Assembly (NCBI GenBank): GCA_038123275.1
Contig: JAYORG010000003.1
Location: 98,965 to 162,964, forward strand
Origin: CAJQHT01 sp038123275
GTDB lineage: Bacteria; Pseudomonadota; Alphaproteobacteria; Rickettsiales; UBA1997
Direction: 5' to 3'
Length of the DNA stretch: 64,000 nt
Part shown: positions 35,739 to 44,847 of the stretch, in pieces
How the letters are laid out: every line of letters begins with the position of its first letter
How positions within the stretch are numbered: position 1 is the stretch's first letter
Made by a program: the position numbers and the translations under genes
The notes under the pieces: generated by a model
The model's input: only the letters and a program-made list of their open reading frames with translations
Databases searched by the model: none
What the model was told of the DNA's origin: nothing

Positions 35739-37538
35739 TTAATAAACACGTTTCTTAGGAGGAAAAGCCTGAACATCATTGCTCTTTGGCTTTAATGTCA
35801 CTTCACGATAATTAATTTTAACTTTCCCCTTTTTATCCAAATCAGTAAGACTATGCTTCATCCATTTTTTATCATCTCTATCTTTATAATCCTCTCTAGC
35901 ATGAGCACCTCTACTTTCTTTTCTATTTAAAGCAGAAGTAATAGTAACTAAAGCTTGAGATCTTAAGTTATCCAGCTCTAAAGCTTCAACCAAATCACTA
36001 TTCCAAACTAAACCACGATCTGAAATTTTGATATCAGAAAATTTATCATAAATTTTCTTCATTGCTTCAACGCCTTTTTTCATGGTCTTTTCTTCTCTAA
36101 ATACAGCAGCATGATCTTGCATACATTTTTGCATTTCTAGCCTCAAATCAGCAACATTAGTTTTACCGATAGAATGCCTAACTTTATCTAACCTTTCAAC
36201 AGCTTCAAGACCAGTACTTGAATCAAAATATTCATGAGGCGTATTTGGCTTAATAACTTGCGCAGCTCTAATTGCAGCACTGCGACCAAATACTACCAAA
36301 TCTAATAAAGAGTTAGATCCAAGTCTATTAGCACCATGCACTGAAACACAAGCAGCTTCACCAATGGCCATTAAACCAGGAACAACTTCTAATTTACCTT
36401 TATTTAAATTTACAACTTCACCATGAACATTAGTTGGAATACCACCCATATTATAATGAACAGTAGGAATAACCGGAATAGGCTCTTTTGTTACATCAAC
36501 CCCAGCAAAAATCTTAGCACTTTCAGAAATACCTGGAAGCCTTGCATTTAATATCTCTGGATCCAAATGATCTAAATGTAAATAAATATGATCTTTATTT
36601 GGACCAACTCCTCTACCAGCATTAATTTCCATGGTCATTGAACGAGAAACCACATCTCTACTAGCCAAATCTTTTGCACTTGGCGCATATCTCTCCATAA
36701 ATCTTTCACCCTCAGAGTTAACCAAATAACCACCCTCACCTCTAGCTCCTTCTGTAATTAAGCAGCCAGCACCGTAAATCCCGGTTGGATGAAATTGTAC
36801 AAATTCCATATCTTGAAGAGGCAATCCAGCTCTAAGAACCATAGCATTACCATCTCCTGTACAAGTATGTGCTGAAGTGGCAGAAAAATATGCTCTACCA
36901 TATCCGCCAGTTGCCAAAACAACACTATGAGCCTTAAATCTATGCAAAGTTCCATCAGTTAAAGATAAAGCTATAACACCCTTACAAACTCCATCCACCA
37001 TAATTAAATCAATGGCAAAATATTCAATAAAAAATTGAGCTTTATGCTTTAAAGATTGCTGATAAAGTGTATGCAAAATAGCATGACCAGTTCTATCAGC
37101 TGCAGCACAAGTTCTCTGCGCTGCGCCACCTTCACCATACTCTTTAGTCATTCCACCAAATGGTCTTTGATAAATTTTACCTTCTTTTGTTCTTGAAAAT
37201 GGAACCCCATAATGCTCTAATTCAATAATAGCCTCTGGAGCTTCGCGACACATATATTCAATTGCATCTTGATCACCCAACCAATCAGAGCCTTTTACTG
37301 TATCATACATATGCCATCTCCAATCATCTTCACCCATATTTCCAAGAGCAGCAGAAATACCACCCTGAGCTGCAACAGTATGTGAACGAGTTGGAAAAAC
37401 TTTTGTAATACAAGCAGTTGACAAGCCTTTTTGAGCCATGCCAAAAGTTGCTCTAAGACCAGCTCCTCCTGCACCAACTACTAGCACATCAAATTCATGA
37501 TCAGTTACCTTATAATTTCCTAATGTTTTTTCAGTCAT
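35739..37538 (-). CDS. sdhA: Succinate dehydrogenase flavoprotein subunit
   Basis: Oxidises succinate to fumarate. The N-terminal FAD-binding fold is VLVVGAGGAGLRATFG. The covalent FAD ligand is His53 in FPTRSHTVAAQGG. Active-site segments include QFHPTGIYGAGCLITEGARGEGG and VPGLMAIGEAACVSVHGANRLGSNSLLDL. The protein is 599 residues and ends in the usual KPKSNDVQAFPPKKRVY tail. 18 bases separate it from sdhB. Confidence 0.98.
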   Translation of the reverse strand: MTEKTLGNYKVTDHEFDVLVVGAGGAGLRATFGMAQKGLSTACITKVFPTRSHTVAAQGGISAALGNMGEDDWRWHMYDTVKGSDWLGDQDAIEYMCREAPEAIIELEHYGVPFSRTKEGKIYQRPFGGMTKEYGEGGAAQRTCAAADRTGHAILHTLYQQSLKHKAQFFIEYFAIDLIMVDGVCKGVIALSLTDGTLHRFKAHSVVLATGGYGRAYFSATSAHTCTGDGNAMVLRAGLPLQDMEFVQFHPTGIYGAGCLITEGARGEGGYLVNSEGERFMERYAPSAKDLASRDVVSRSMTMEINAGRGVGPNKDHIYLHLDHLDPEILNARLPGISESAKIFAGVDVTKEPIPVIPTVHYNMGGIPTNVHGEVVNLNKGKLEVVPGLMAIGEAACVSVHGANRLGSNSLLDLVVFGRSAAIRAAQVIKPNTPHEYFDSSTGLEAVERLDKVRHSIGKTNVADLRLEMQKCMQDHAAVFREEKTMKKGVEAMKKIYDKFSDIKISDRGLVWNSDLVEALELDNLRSQALVTITSALNRKESRGAHAREDYKDRDDKKWMKHSLTDLDKKGKVKINYREVTLKPKSNDVQAFPPKKRVY

Positions 37539-37603
37539 ATTCTTTTAAATCTAAGTTCATAGTGCTTACACAAAAAAACAATTTTCGTAAGTCCCATTTA
37601 AAA

Positions 37604-37957
37604 TTAACCAACCATATGTAATCTTATTATGGCAATAATTGCTGCAACTCCAGCAGTTATTGAAATAAAATTAACTAATATTATATAAAAATGTCTTTGA
37701 AACTTATTAGGAATATAATCTTCAATTATTACCCTCATTCCCAAACTGCCATGATATAATGAAAAGGCAATAAAAATAATTCCCATAAAAGTATTTAAAG
37801 GGTAAGCAAAAAATATCGGCATATAATTTACCGGATCCTGAACAATTTGCAATATAGATAACACTAACCAAATTATTATTGGTAATAATCCGATAGCCGA
37901 AATTCTTTGCATTATCCAATGATGAGAGCCTGTTTTGGTTGATGGGGCTATTTTCAT
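37604..37957 (-). CDS. sdhD: Succinate dehydrogenase membrane anchor subunit SdhD
   Basis: 117 residues with three hydrophobic helices. GSHHWIMQRISAIGLLPIIIW at the start is the SdhD pattern, with Arg and Ser of the quinone site, and SLYHGSLGMRVIIEDYI carries the probable heme-ligand His. It lies between sdhC and sdhA on the minus strand, the standard order. Confidence 0.93.
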   Translation of the reverse strand: MKIAPSTKTGSHHWIMQRISAIGLLPIIIWLVLSILQIVQDPVNYMPIFFAYPLNTFMGIIFIAFSLYHGSLGMRVIIEDYIPNKFQRHFYIILVNFISITAGVAAIIAIIRLHMVG

Positions 37958-37991
37958 AACTAATTATAAATTTATTTATATATACGCAACT

Positions 37992-38381
37992 CTAAATAAA
38001 GAAAACAAAAGCAAAACTTGCTAAAGTTAAAAATAATGATACCGCTAATACCACAACTCCAGTTTTTCTAACAGTTTCAATTTCAAAGCCCTTACCTATG
38101 TCCCAAAATAAATGCCTAATTCCATTACATAAATGATAATAAAGTGCAAAAGACCAAAGAAACATCACAAAATAGATTGCTACTTTTGTAACAATACAAT
38201 CACATTCATAGCTCTGATCAATAATATTAACCTGATAGGTATAATAAGAAATTAATATACAAAGTAATACCACTCCCAAATAAAGTGCAACACCAGTAAG
38301 ACGATGCAATATAGAGGTTAAAGAGGTTATTTGTGGCTTATAAATTTGAATATGTGGAGATAATGGTCTCTTATCAGTCAT
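37992..38381 (-). CDS. sdhC: Succinate dehydrogenase cytochrome b556 subunit SdhC
   Basis: 129 residues. The N-terminal RPLSPHIQIYKPQITSLTSILHRLTGVAL is the SdhC signature with the quinone-site Ser/Arg. LYYHLCNGIRHLFWDIGKG contains the heme-binding His. Three transmembrane helices. First gene of the sdhCDAB operon, diverging from the GT4 gene about 90 bases away. Confidence 0.95.
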   Translation of the reverse strand: MTDKRPLSPHIQIYKPQITSLTSILHRLTGVALYLGVVLLCILISYYTYQVNIIDQSYECDCIVTKVAIYFVMFLWSFALYYHLCNGIRHLFWDIGKGFEIETVRKTGVVVLAVSLFLTLASFAFVFFI

Positions 38382-38472
38382 TATATTTTTTAATTTAAAC
38401 TAGAAAATTACAATGTTATGCCATATTAATAAGCTGATAAATATAATATTTCAACAACAAAATATTTAAGAA

Positions 38473-39519
38473 GTGAAATCATTAATTTTTAATATTACTC
38501 AAAGCAATGTTAAAGGCGGAATGGAAAAAGTTTTTGTAGATTATGCACAAATTCTTAACAATTCTAATTTTAAAATCATATGTCTTACTTCTAAATCATT
38601 TCCCGATAATAAAACCTTAGATAAAGAAAAAATACAAAGGATAAACTTCAATATAAAAGGTCATTTTGATGTTTTAGCAACAATTAAATTATTCATTTTA
38701 ATTAAGAAATATAAACCTTCACTAATAATTGCTCATAATGGCAGAGCCTTTGGAGTGTTAAATCTTTTAAGAAAAATATTTAAAATAAGAACTAAAATCT
38801 TGGCAGTCAGCCATGGCGGCAAAGTAAAAAGACTTCTTAACTTTAATTACGCAATTGGAGTTGCTAATCATGTTACAAATAATATTAAAAAACATAATTT
38901 TAAAGGAGAAACACAAACCATATATAATGGCATTAAAATAGTAAAATCCAAAAAAATCCAAAAAAATAATAAAATTTTTACCTTTGGAGTAATGTCAAGG
39001 CTTTCAATAGAAAAAAATATTCAAATTACCATTAAGTCTTTTGCTAATTTTGTACAAAAAGTTAATAAAAATTCTAATTTAATAATTGCTGGCGAAGGAG
39101 AAGAAAAAGAAAAACTACTAAAATTAACTAAAAATCTAAAAATTACAGATAAAGTTAAATTTATTGGCTGGATAGATAATCAAGAGAAATTCTTCAATCA
39201 AATAGATATTTTTATTCAAAGCTCTACTAAAGAGTCATTTGGCATCTCTATCATTGAAGCTTTTAATTATTTTTGCCCTGTAATAGCATCAAATATTCAA
39301 GGTCCTAAAGAAATAATTGCAAATAATAAAACCGGGTTTTTATTTGACCCAAATAGTGAAAAATCTTTATTTTTAAAAATGAAGAACTCATATCAAAAAC
39401 AAGATTCACTAAAAGAAATTAGCAAAAATGCTCATAAAACTTTAATAGAAAAATTCAGTTATGATACAATGGCCAAATCTCTGACTAAATTTATAAATTC
39501 AATATTGACTTCAAAGTAA
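38473..39519 (+). CDS. GT4-family glycosyltransferase
   Basis: The start is a GTG (MKSLIFNITQSNVKGGMEKVF), placing the glycine-rich donor-side loop GGMEKVFVDYAQ near residue 16. The GT-B C-terminal domain contains NLIIAGEGEEKEKL, KVKFIGWIDNQE and the EX7E motif in KESFGISIIEAF, then GPKEIIANNKTGFLFDP. These place it in the GT4 retaining transferases, which build LPS, capsule or glycolipids. Acceptor and sugar cannot be read from sequence. It stands alone between sdhC and sodB. Confidence 0.88.
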   Translation: MKSLIFNITQSNVKGGMEKVFVDYAQILNNSNFKIICLTSKSFPDNKTLDKEKIQRINFNIKGHFDVLATIKLFILIKKYKPSLIIAHNGRAFGVLNLLRKIFKIRTKILAVSHGGKVKRLLNFNYAIGVANHVTNNIKKHNFKGETQTIYNGIKIVKSKKIQKNNKIFTFGVMSRLSIEKNIQITIKSFANFVQKVNKNSNLIIAGEGEEKEKLLKLTKNLKITDKVKFIGWIDNQEKFFNQIDIFIQSSTKESFGISIIEAFNYFCPVIASNIQGPKEIIANNKTGFLFDPNSEKSLFLKMKNSYQKQDSLKEISKNAHKTLIEKFSYDTMAKSLTKFINSILTSK

Positions 39520-39611
39520 TAAATTGGTTAAATTGCGCTAAGCTCTATTTACTTGAAGTAAAATAGACAAAATAAACATTGTACATTTTGGATCTTCAAT
39601 AGGGCCTAAAC

Positions 39612-40346
39612 ATGAAAATAACTAAAAGGAATTTTTTAAAAAAATTAGTAATTACTACTGGTGTTATAGGTGGGTCAGCTTTGATTTATCAAAAAACTGG
39701 TAAATTTTTATTTAAAAAAAACCAATCATTAATCAAAAAAGGAGAAAACATGCCTATCTCATTACCAGAACTACCATATGGACGAAGCGAATTAGCGCCT
39801 CATATATCAGAAGAAACCCTAAACTTTCATTATGGCAAACATCATAACGCTTATGTTGTTAACTTAAACAAACTAATAGAAGGCACTGATCTTGCTTCTA
39901 AATCTCTAGAAGAAATTATTAAAATATCAGCAGCTGATTCTTCTAAAGCTGGCATCTTTAATAATGCCGCACAAGTTTGGAATCATACTTTCTACTGGAA
40001 TTCCATGAAACCTAATGGTGGCGGAGAACCAAGTGGCAAAGTTTTAGCTAAAATACAAGCAGATTTTGGATCTTATGAAAATTTTGCCAATGAATTCAAA
40101 AATGCTGGTGCTACTCAATTTGGCTCTGGTTGGGCTTGGCTGGTCTTAGAAAATAATAAATTAAAAATTGTCAAAACAGCAAATGCTGATACCCCACTAA
40201 CTACCAATGCAAAGCCTCTACTTACAATGGATGTATGGGAGCATGCCTATTATCTAGACTATCAAAATGCTCGTCCAAATTATATGGGAGTATTTTTAGA
40301 TAAGTTAGCTAACTGGGATTTTGTTGAAAAAAATTTAAATTCTTAA
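39612..40346 (+). CDS. sodB: Fe/Mn superoxide dismutase with optional N-terminal export/anchor extension
   Basis: Dismutates superoxide. The catalytic part starts at MPISLPELPYGRSELAPHI (ATG at 39750) and carries LNFHYGKHHNAYV, NNAAQVWNHTFYW, GSGWAWLV and MDVWEHAYYLDYQNARP with the metal ligands. Upstream in frame, from an ATG at 39612, are 46 extra residues: basic MKITKRNFLKK, a hydrophobic stretch (VITTGVIGGSALIY) and a Lys-rich linker. This resembles a Tat or membrane-anchor signal with KR in place of RR. The inner ATG has a strong ribosome-binding site (AAAGGAG, 39738-39744, 5 bases spacing), so two products may be made: exported/anchored and cytoplasmic. Confidence 0.93.
   Translation: MKITKRNFLKKLVITTGVIGGSALIYQKTGKFLFKKNQSLIKKGENMPISLPELPYGRSELAPHISEETLNFHYGKHHNAYVVNLNKLIEGTDLASKSLEEIIKISAADSSKAGIFNNAAQVWNHTFYWNSMKPNGGGEPSGKVLAKIQADFGSYENFANEFKNAGATQFGSGWAWLVLENNKLKIVKTANADTPLTTNAKPLLTMDVWEHAYYLDYQNARPNYMGVFLDKLANWDFVEKNLNS
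39738..39752 (+). promoter_or_regulatory. Internal ribosome-binding site and second start codon within sodB
   Basis: AAAGGAG (39738-39744), five bases, then ATG (39750-39752). This is among the best Shine-Dalgarno sequences in the window. It precedes the residue where ordinary cytoplasmic SodB begins, whereas the upstream ATG at 39612 has only a weak AGGG-type site. Confidence 0.75.
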
Positions 40347-40355
40347 AAATACTAA

Positions 40356-40943
40356 ATGAGAACAGCACAAGTCAAAAGAGATACCAAAGAAACAAAGATC
40401 GACGTTAAAGTTAATCTTGATGGAAGTGGCAAGCATAACATCAATACCGGTATTGGCTTTTTAGATCACATGATAGAACAAATTTCTTGTCATAGCTTAA
40501 TTGACATTGACATGAAAATCGACGGTGACTTACATGTCGATTTTCATCATGTCACTGAAGATTCCGGTATTGCTCTTGGAAATGCCATTAAAAAAGCTCT
40601 AGGTGATAAAAAAGGTATTAATAGATTTGCTTTTTTCTATGTTCCTATGGACGAAACTTTAACTAGAATTGTAATTGACATATGTGGACGTGCCTATCCA
40701 GTCTGGAATGTTGATTTGAAAATTGAAAAAGTTGGGTCCATGGACACAGAATTATTTCGTGAATGGTTTTTTGCTTTCGCCAATGCCTTAGGTGCCAACT
40801 TACATGTAGAAAATCTTTACGGAATTAATAGTCATCACATTGTTGAATCTTGCTTTAAAGGTTTAGCTAAATCTCTTAGAATAGCTGTTAGCATTGATGA
40901 AAGAAAATCTGGACAAGTATCTTCTACCAAAGGAGTTCTTTAA
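40356..40943 (+). CDS. hisB: Imidazoleglycerol-phosphate dehydratase
   Basis: Sixth step of histidine synthesis. The metal-site histidine motifs are all present: GIGFLDHMIEQISCHSLIDI, DFHHVTEDSGIALG, and SHHIVESCFKGLAKSL. At 195 residues it is the monofunctional dehydratase, not fused to a phosphatase. No other his gene is nearby, whereas most alphaproteobacteria have hisB in a hisBHAF(IE) run. The stop overlaps the nagZ start by one base. Confidence 0.96.
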   Translation: MRTAQVKRDTKETKIDVKVNLDGSGKHNINTGIGFLDHMIEQISCHSLIDIDMKIDGDLHVDFHHVTEDSGIALGNAIKKALGDKKGINRFAFFYVPMDETLTRIVIDICGRAYPVWNVDLKIEKVGSMDTELFREWFFAFANALGANLHVENLYGINSHHIVESCFKGLAKSLRIAVSIDERKSGQVSSTKGVL

Positions 40944-41911
40944 TGGATTTATTAACAAAAATTGCCAATAATAAAAATATTAAAAAACCGGTAATCTACG
41001 GATTAACCGGTTTTTCTTTAAATGAAGAAGAAAAAGAATTTTTTAAAAATTCTGGCCCAATAGGTTTTATTTTATTTGCTAGAAATATTAAAAATAAACA
41101 ACAAGTTAAAGAATTAACCGATTCCTTAAGAGATTTAATGAAAGGCGAAATTCTAATCCTAATTGACCAAGAAGGAGGAAGAGTCGCACGCTTAAACGCC
41201 AATAATGAAGAATGGGATAAATACCCTGCAGCCTCTTATTTTGGAGATAAATATCAAGATGGTCATAAAGAAAAAGCCAAGAAAGAATGCTTTGAAAATT
41301 ATCAAAAAATAGCACAAGATCTACAAGAAATTGGCATCAATGTAAATTGTGCCCCTCTAATAGATGTTCTTACGGACAAAACTCATGACATTATTGGCGA
41401 CAGAGCCTACGGCAAAGATATTGACCAAATTTATGATTTAGCAAATGAAGTTTGTAAAGGGTTGCTAGCTAACGAGGTTTATCCTGTTATTAAACATATT
41501 CCAGGGCATGGGCGTGCTACCCTAGATAGCCATGAAGCTTTACCTATTGTAAATACATCCTTAGAAGAACTAGCTCAAACAGATTTTATTCCTTTTTGCA
41601 AATTAAGAGATGCTAAATTTGCCATGACTGCCCACATTCTTTATACTTCTATTGATAAAGATCTACCAGCAACTATTTCTAAAACAGTAATTGACCTAAT
41701 CAGAAATAAAATTGGTTTTAAAAATATTCTAATGAGCGATGATTTATCAATGAAAGCCCTACCCGGCTCATTTGCATCTCGTACTAAAAACACAATTGAA
41801 GCTGGATGTGACATAGTCTTGCATTGCAATGGCAATATGAAAGAAATGCTAGAAATTGACCAAAATTTACCTTTAATAAGTGACCAATTAATTAAAAAAT
41901 TAATAAAATGA
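40943..41911 (+). CDS. nagZ: Beta-N-acetylhexosaminidase NagZ (GH3)
   Basis: Removes GlcNAc from anhydro-muropeptides in peptidoglycan recycling. GH3 motifs are clear: LILIDQEGGRVARL, NCAPLIDVLTD, the catalytic loop KHIPGHGRATLDSHEALP and the nucleophile Asp in LMSDDLSMKAL. There is no signal peptide, consistent with cytoplasmic action. Length 322 is normal. The stop overlaps the rnd start by 4 bases. The window also has two lytic transglycosylases that would make its substrates. Confidence 0.93.
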   Translation: MDLLTKIANNKNIKKPVIYGLTGFSLNEEEKEFFKNSGPIGFILFARNIKNKQQVKELTDSLRDLMKGEILILIDQEGGRVARLNANNEEWDKYPAASYFGDKYQDGHKEKAKKECFENYQKIAQDLQEIGINVNCAPLIDVLTDKTHDIIGDRAYGKDIDQIYDLANEVCKGLLANEVYPVIKHIPGHGRATLDSHEALPIVNTSLEELAQTDFIPFCKLRDAKFAMTAHILYTSIDKDLPATISKTVIDLIRNKIGFKNILMSDDLSMKALPGSFASRTKNTIEAGCDIVLHCNGNMKEMLEIDQNLPLISDQLIKKLIK

Positions 41912-42516
41912 CAAATTTTCTTTATAAAAATGATCTTCCATCTGATTTAAACTTAGGAACATCCATCGCCATTGACACAGAAGCAATGGGCTTAAAAAAC
42001 AGCCGAGATCGCCTATGCATTGTTCAACTATCTAGTGGAGATGGTGATGCTCATTTAGTTCAATTTGAAAAAGATAAAATAAATGCACCGATTTTAACCA
42101 AACTTTTACAAGATAAGAATATTTTAAAAATATTCCATTATGCCAGATTTGATGTAGCAATATTAAAACACGCCTTAAAGGTTAATATAAATAATATCTA
42201 CTGCACTAAAATTGCTTCAAAATTATGTAGAACTTATACTGATAATCATGGCTTAAAAGTTTTGGCTGAAGAACTAGCTAAAGTTGAGTTATCCAAAAAA
42301 CAACAATCTTCTGACTGGGGCAATAAAGAAATAACCGAACAACAAATAAAATATGCCGCCTCTGATGTTCTCTATCTACATGAAATTAAAAATAAACTAA
42401 ATGAAATGCTAAAAAGAGAAGGAAGATATGAATTAGCTCAAAAATGTTTTAATTTTATTCAAACACGCTGCGATCTTGATTTAGAAGGTTTTGATTTCGA
42501 TATTTTTAGGCATTAG
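41908..42516 (+). CDS. rnd: Ribonuclease D (short alphaproteobacterial form)
   Basis: 3'-5' exoribonuclease involved in tRNA and stable RNA trimming. The DEDDy exonuclease residues appear in SIAIDTEAMGL (DxE), KIFHYARFDVAIL, and YAASDVLYLHEI. At 202 residues it contains the exonuclease domain only and lacks the HRDC domains of E. coli RNase D, as usual for alphaproteobacteria. Coupled to nagZ. Confidence 0.93.
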   Translation: MTNFLYKNDLPSDLNLGTSIAIDTEAMGLKNSRDRLCIVQLSSGDGDAHLVQFEKDKINAPILTKLLQDKNILKIFHYARFDVAILKHALKVNINNIYCTKIASKLCRTYTDNHGLKVLAEELAKVELSKKQQSSDWGNKEITEQQIKYAASDVLYLHEIKNKLNEMLKREGRYELAQKCFNFIQTRCDLDLEGFDFDIFRH

Positions 42517-42566
42517 TTTAACTACAAACTAGATACTTTTTGAATTCTGGCTTTGCCATTATAATA

Positions 42567-42583
42567 AGGAGTCAATGACTCCT
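42567..42583. terminator. Candidate bidirectional terminator between rnd and the symporter gene
   Basis: AGGAGTCAATGACTCCT is an 8-bp perfect palindrome arm pair around one base, located between two convergent genes. It lacks a clear T-run, so it is a weak candidate. Confidence 0.35.
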
Positions 42584-42593
42584 AAGATATAAA

Positions 42594-43967
42594 TTACTTC
42601 CTCTTAAACAACTTCCCAATGATAGAAACTAATCCTCTTTTAGACTGTACAATATAAACCATATTTAAATCTCCCCAAGTATTAACAATAGTTCTAATAC
42701 GATCATGAATTGGGTCTACAGCAATAATAATTGAAAGTAACTTTCCTGTAATAGCAGCCGGGATAGAAAAGGCGCTATACATACTAGTAAGCATTATTAA
42801 TGATGCACTTGGAACAGCAGCTGTACCAACCGAAAGACCAACGGCAGTTAGTACAACCCACCAAAAAGTAACATCTATTCCAGACAAGCTTGCTGCTAAA
42901 AGAAAATAAACTACCAAACTAATGCTAGTTCCATCCATATTAAATGTAGCGCCAATTGGCATTAAAGCCCTGTTATGCCCCCTATCCTTCATATCTTTAT
43001 CAACATTTAAAGACTGAGCAGCTTTAATATTAGTTGCTAAAGTTGCCATACTAGAAGCAGTTGTGCCAGCTGTTGCCATAACTGGCAAAGCCTTCTTTAA
43101 AAATGAGCCATAAGTTTCACCCTTAATACCAAAACAAAGTATTTTTCTTACCAATGGCATAACAAAAAACTGATAAGAAAAAAGAATAGCAGCATAAAAA
43201 CCAATAAACTGTCCTAGGTCAGCAAAGAATTTGAACCCTCTAACATTTAATATTTCTAAGAAAGCACTGTAAACTGCTAAAGGTGCCATTAATAAAATGG
43301 CCATTAAAACAAAAAATATAACCCTATCAACAAAATTAATTAAAGTAAGCGAGTAATCAATGTTGGTTTTAGTTTTAGAAGCATTTTTATATTCATCTTT
43401 TAATCCACGAATAATAGATGAGCGATCTAAACAGTTACAACCTAAAATCTTAACTAAAATAGCACAAATATTCTTAGCTAAAATAACAAAAACTCCATGC
43501 AAGATATATCTAAAAACAAAAGATGCACCAAGGCCAATAATCATAACCCATATAACTAAAGGTATACCATCTGGCGCCGTCTTGCTAAATGCTATAGATT
43601 CAGTTCCAGTAAGCAATGGAGATATGGTCTCCTGAAATGGAAATAAAGGAAAAATACTAAAGGCGTAAACATTAGCTATAAATGTCGATAAGACATAAAG
43701 CACTATAATATCAGCTAATAAAATAAAAAATTTAGAAGCTTTACCACTAGGAGATCTAAAAAATACACTAAACATAGAAGCCCCAATTACTGGAAAAATC
43801 CATTTCTTAAGAGGTGCAAAGAAAAGACTTTTTAAATCTTTATAAGTTTGAGATTCCAACTCAACACCAATTAAATGAGAAACCACTGCCAAAGCTACAG
43901 CAGTCAGCAAAAGAAAAGTTATAATAATTGAAAATAAATTTTTATTAGACACAGTTTTCTTTGTCAT
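42594..43967 (-). CDS. Dicarboxylate/amino acid:cation symporter (DAACS family)
   Basis: 457 residues with about eight hydrophobic helices. The family's re-entrant loop and substrate-site motifs are visible: ATAGTTASSMATLATN (serine-rich hairpin), GATFNMDGTSISLVVYF, and IIAVDPIHDRIRTIVNTWGDLNMVYIV near the C-terminus. Such carriers take up glutamate, aspartate or C4-dicarboxylates with Na+ or H+. Substrate cannot be fixed from sequence. With sdh, sucAB and lpdA in the window, import of TCA-cycle fuels is a reasonable inference. The CNCLDRSSIIRGLKDEYKN loop is unusually polar and may be a lineage-specific insert. Confidence 0.88.
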   Translation of the reverse strand: MTKKTVSNKNLFSIIITFLLLTAVALAVVSHLIGVELESQTYKDLKSLFFAPLKKWIFPVIGASMFSVFFRSPSGKASKFFILLADIIVLYVLSTFIANVYAFSIFPLFPFQETISPLLTGTESIAFSKTAPDGIPLVIWVMIIGLGASFVFRYILHGVFVILAKNICAILVKILGCNCLDRSSIIRGLKDEYKNASKTKTNIDYSLTLINFVDRVIFFVLMAILLMAPLAVYSAFLEILNVRGFKFFADLGQFIGFYAAILFSYQFFVMPLVRKILCFGIKGETYGSFLKKALPVMATAGTTASSMATLATNIKAAQSLNVDKDMKDRGHNRALMPIGATFNMDGTSISLVVYFLLAASLSGIDVTFWWVVLTAVGLSVGTAAVPSASLIMLTSMYSAFSIPAAITGKLLSIIIAVDPIHDRIRTIVNTWGDLNMVYIVQSKRGLVSIIGKLFKRK

Positions 43968-44076
43968 GATTAATTTTATAATTAATTTGAATAATGATTT
44001 GAAAAACCAAATGTAAGTTTACTAAAAAAATTGTCAATTAACTATTTATCTTAGATAAAAAATTTGTATTCTTTTG

Positions 44077-44114
44077 ATTATTAACCAGTTTACAAATATG
44101 AACTGGTTAATAAT
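44077..44114. promoter_or_regulatory. 14-bp perfect inverted repeat, operator-like
   Basis: ATTATTAACCAGTT (44077-44090) and AACTGGTTAATAAT (44101-44114) are exact reverse complements around a 10-base spacer. They lie in the 247-bp region between the divergent symporter gene and leuD. The centre-to-centre spacing (24 bp) would suit a dimeric regulator binding two adjacent major grooves, but a hairpin function is also possible. Confidence 0.5.
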
Positions 44115-44214
44115 GAAATTGCCAGAAAATAAAAAAGCCTCTTGTAATAAACAAATTTTGCCTTTATTATCATGACTTCACTAAAAAAATAAGAAACTAA
44201 CTGGCTAATTTAAA

Positions 44215-44817
44215 ATGCAAAAATTTACAACATTAACAGCTATTGGAGCACCGCTAGATCTAATCAATATTGACACCGACATGATTATTCCTAAGCAGTT
44301 TCTCAAAACTATTCAAAGAACTGGCCTTGGAAAAAGCTTATTTTTTGAAATGAGGTATGATGAAAATGGCAATAAAATTAATGATTTTGTTCTTAATAAA
44401 GAAGAATATAAAAATGCTAAAATTTTAATTGCAGGTGATAATTTTGGCTGTGGATCAAGCAGAGAACATGCGCCTTGGGCACTGTTAGATTTTGGCATTA
44501 GATGTATTATTGCTCCATCTTTTGCTGATATTTTTTATAATAATTGTTTTAAAAATGCTATTTTACCAATAAGGCTAGATAAAAAAATAGTTGATAATCT
44601 ATTAAAACAAGCTCAAACACCACAAGAATTTACTATTAATTTGCAAGATAATAAAATTATCACAGCAAATGGAGAAAAAATTAATTTTGAAATTGACAAT
44701 TTTAGAAAGAAATGTCTAATTGAAGGCTTGGATGATATTGCTCTTACTTTACAAAAAGAAGATCAAATCAATAAATTTGAATCAAAAGATAAACAAGAAT
44801 TACCTTGGTTATATTAA
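44215..44817 (+). CDS. leuD: 3-isopropylmalate dehydratase small subunit
   Basis: Swivel subunit of the isomerase in leucine synthesis. Markers are NIDTDMIIPKQFLKTI near residue 18, GDNFGCGSSREHAPWALLDFGI, and APSFADIFYNNCFKNAILPI. 200 residues is normal. leuC, leuB and leuA are absent from the window, so the pathway must be completed elsewhere. Its neighbour downstream is fabI, not a leu gene. Confidence 0.95.
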   Translation: MQKFTTLTAIGAPLDLINIDTDMIIPKQFLKTIQRTGLGKSLFFEMRYDENGNKINDFVLNKEEYKNAKILIAGDNFGCGSSREHAPWALLDFGIRCIIAPSFADIFYNNCFKNAILPIRLDKKIVDNLLKQAQTPQEFTINLQDNKIITANGEKINFEIDNFRKKCLIEGLDDIALTLQKEDQINKFESKDKQELPWLY

Positions 44818-44847
44818 TAAATAACTAACTAAAATTTAAGGAGAATT

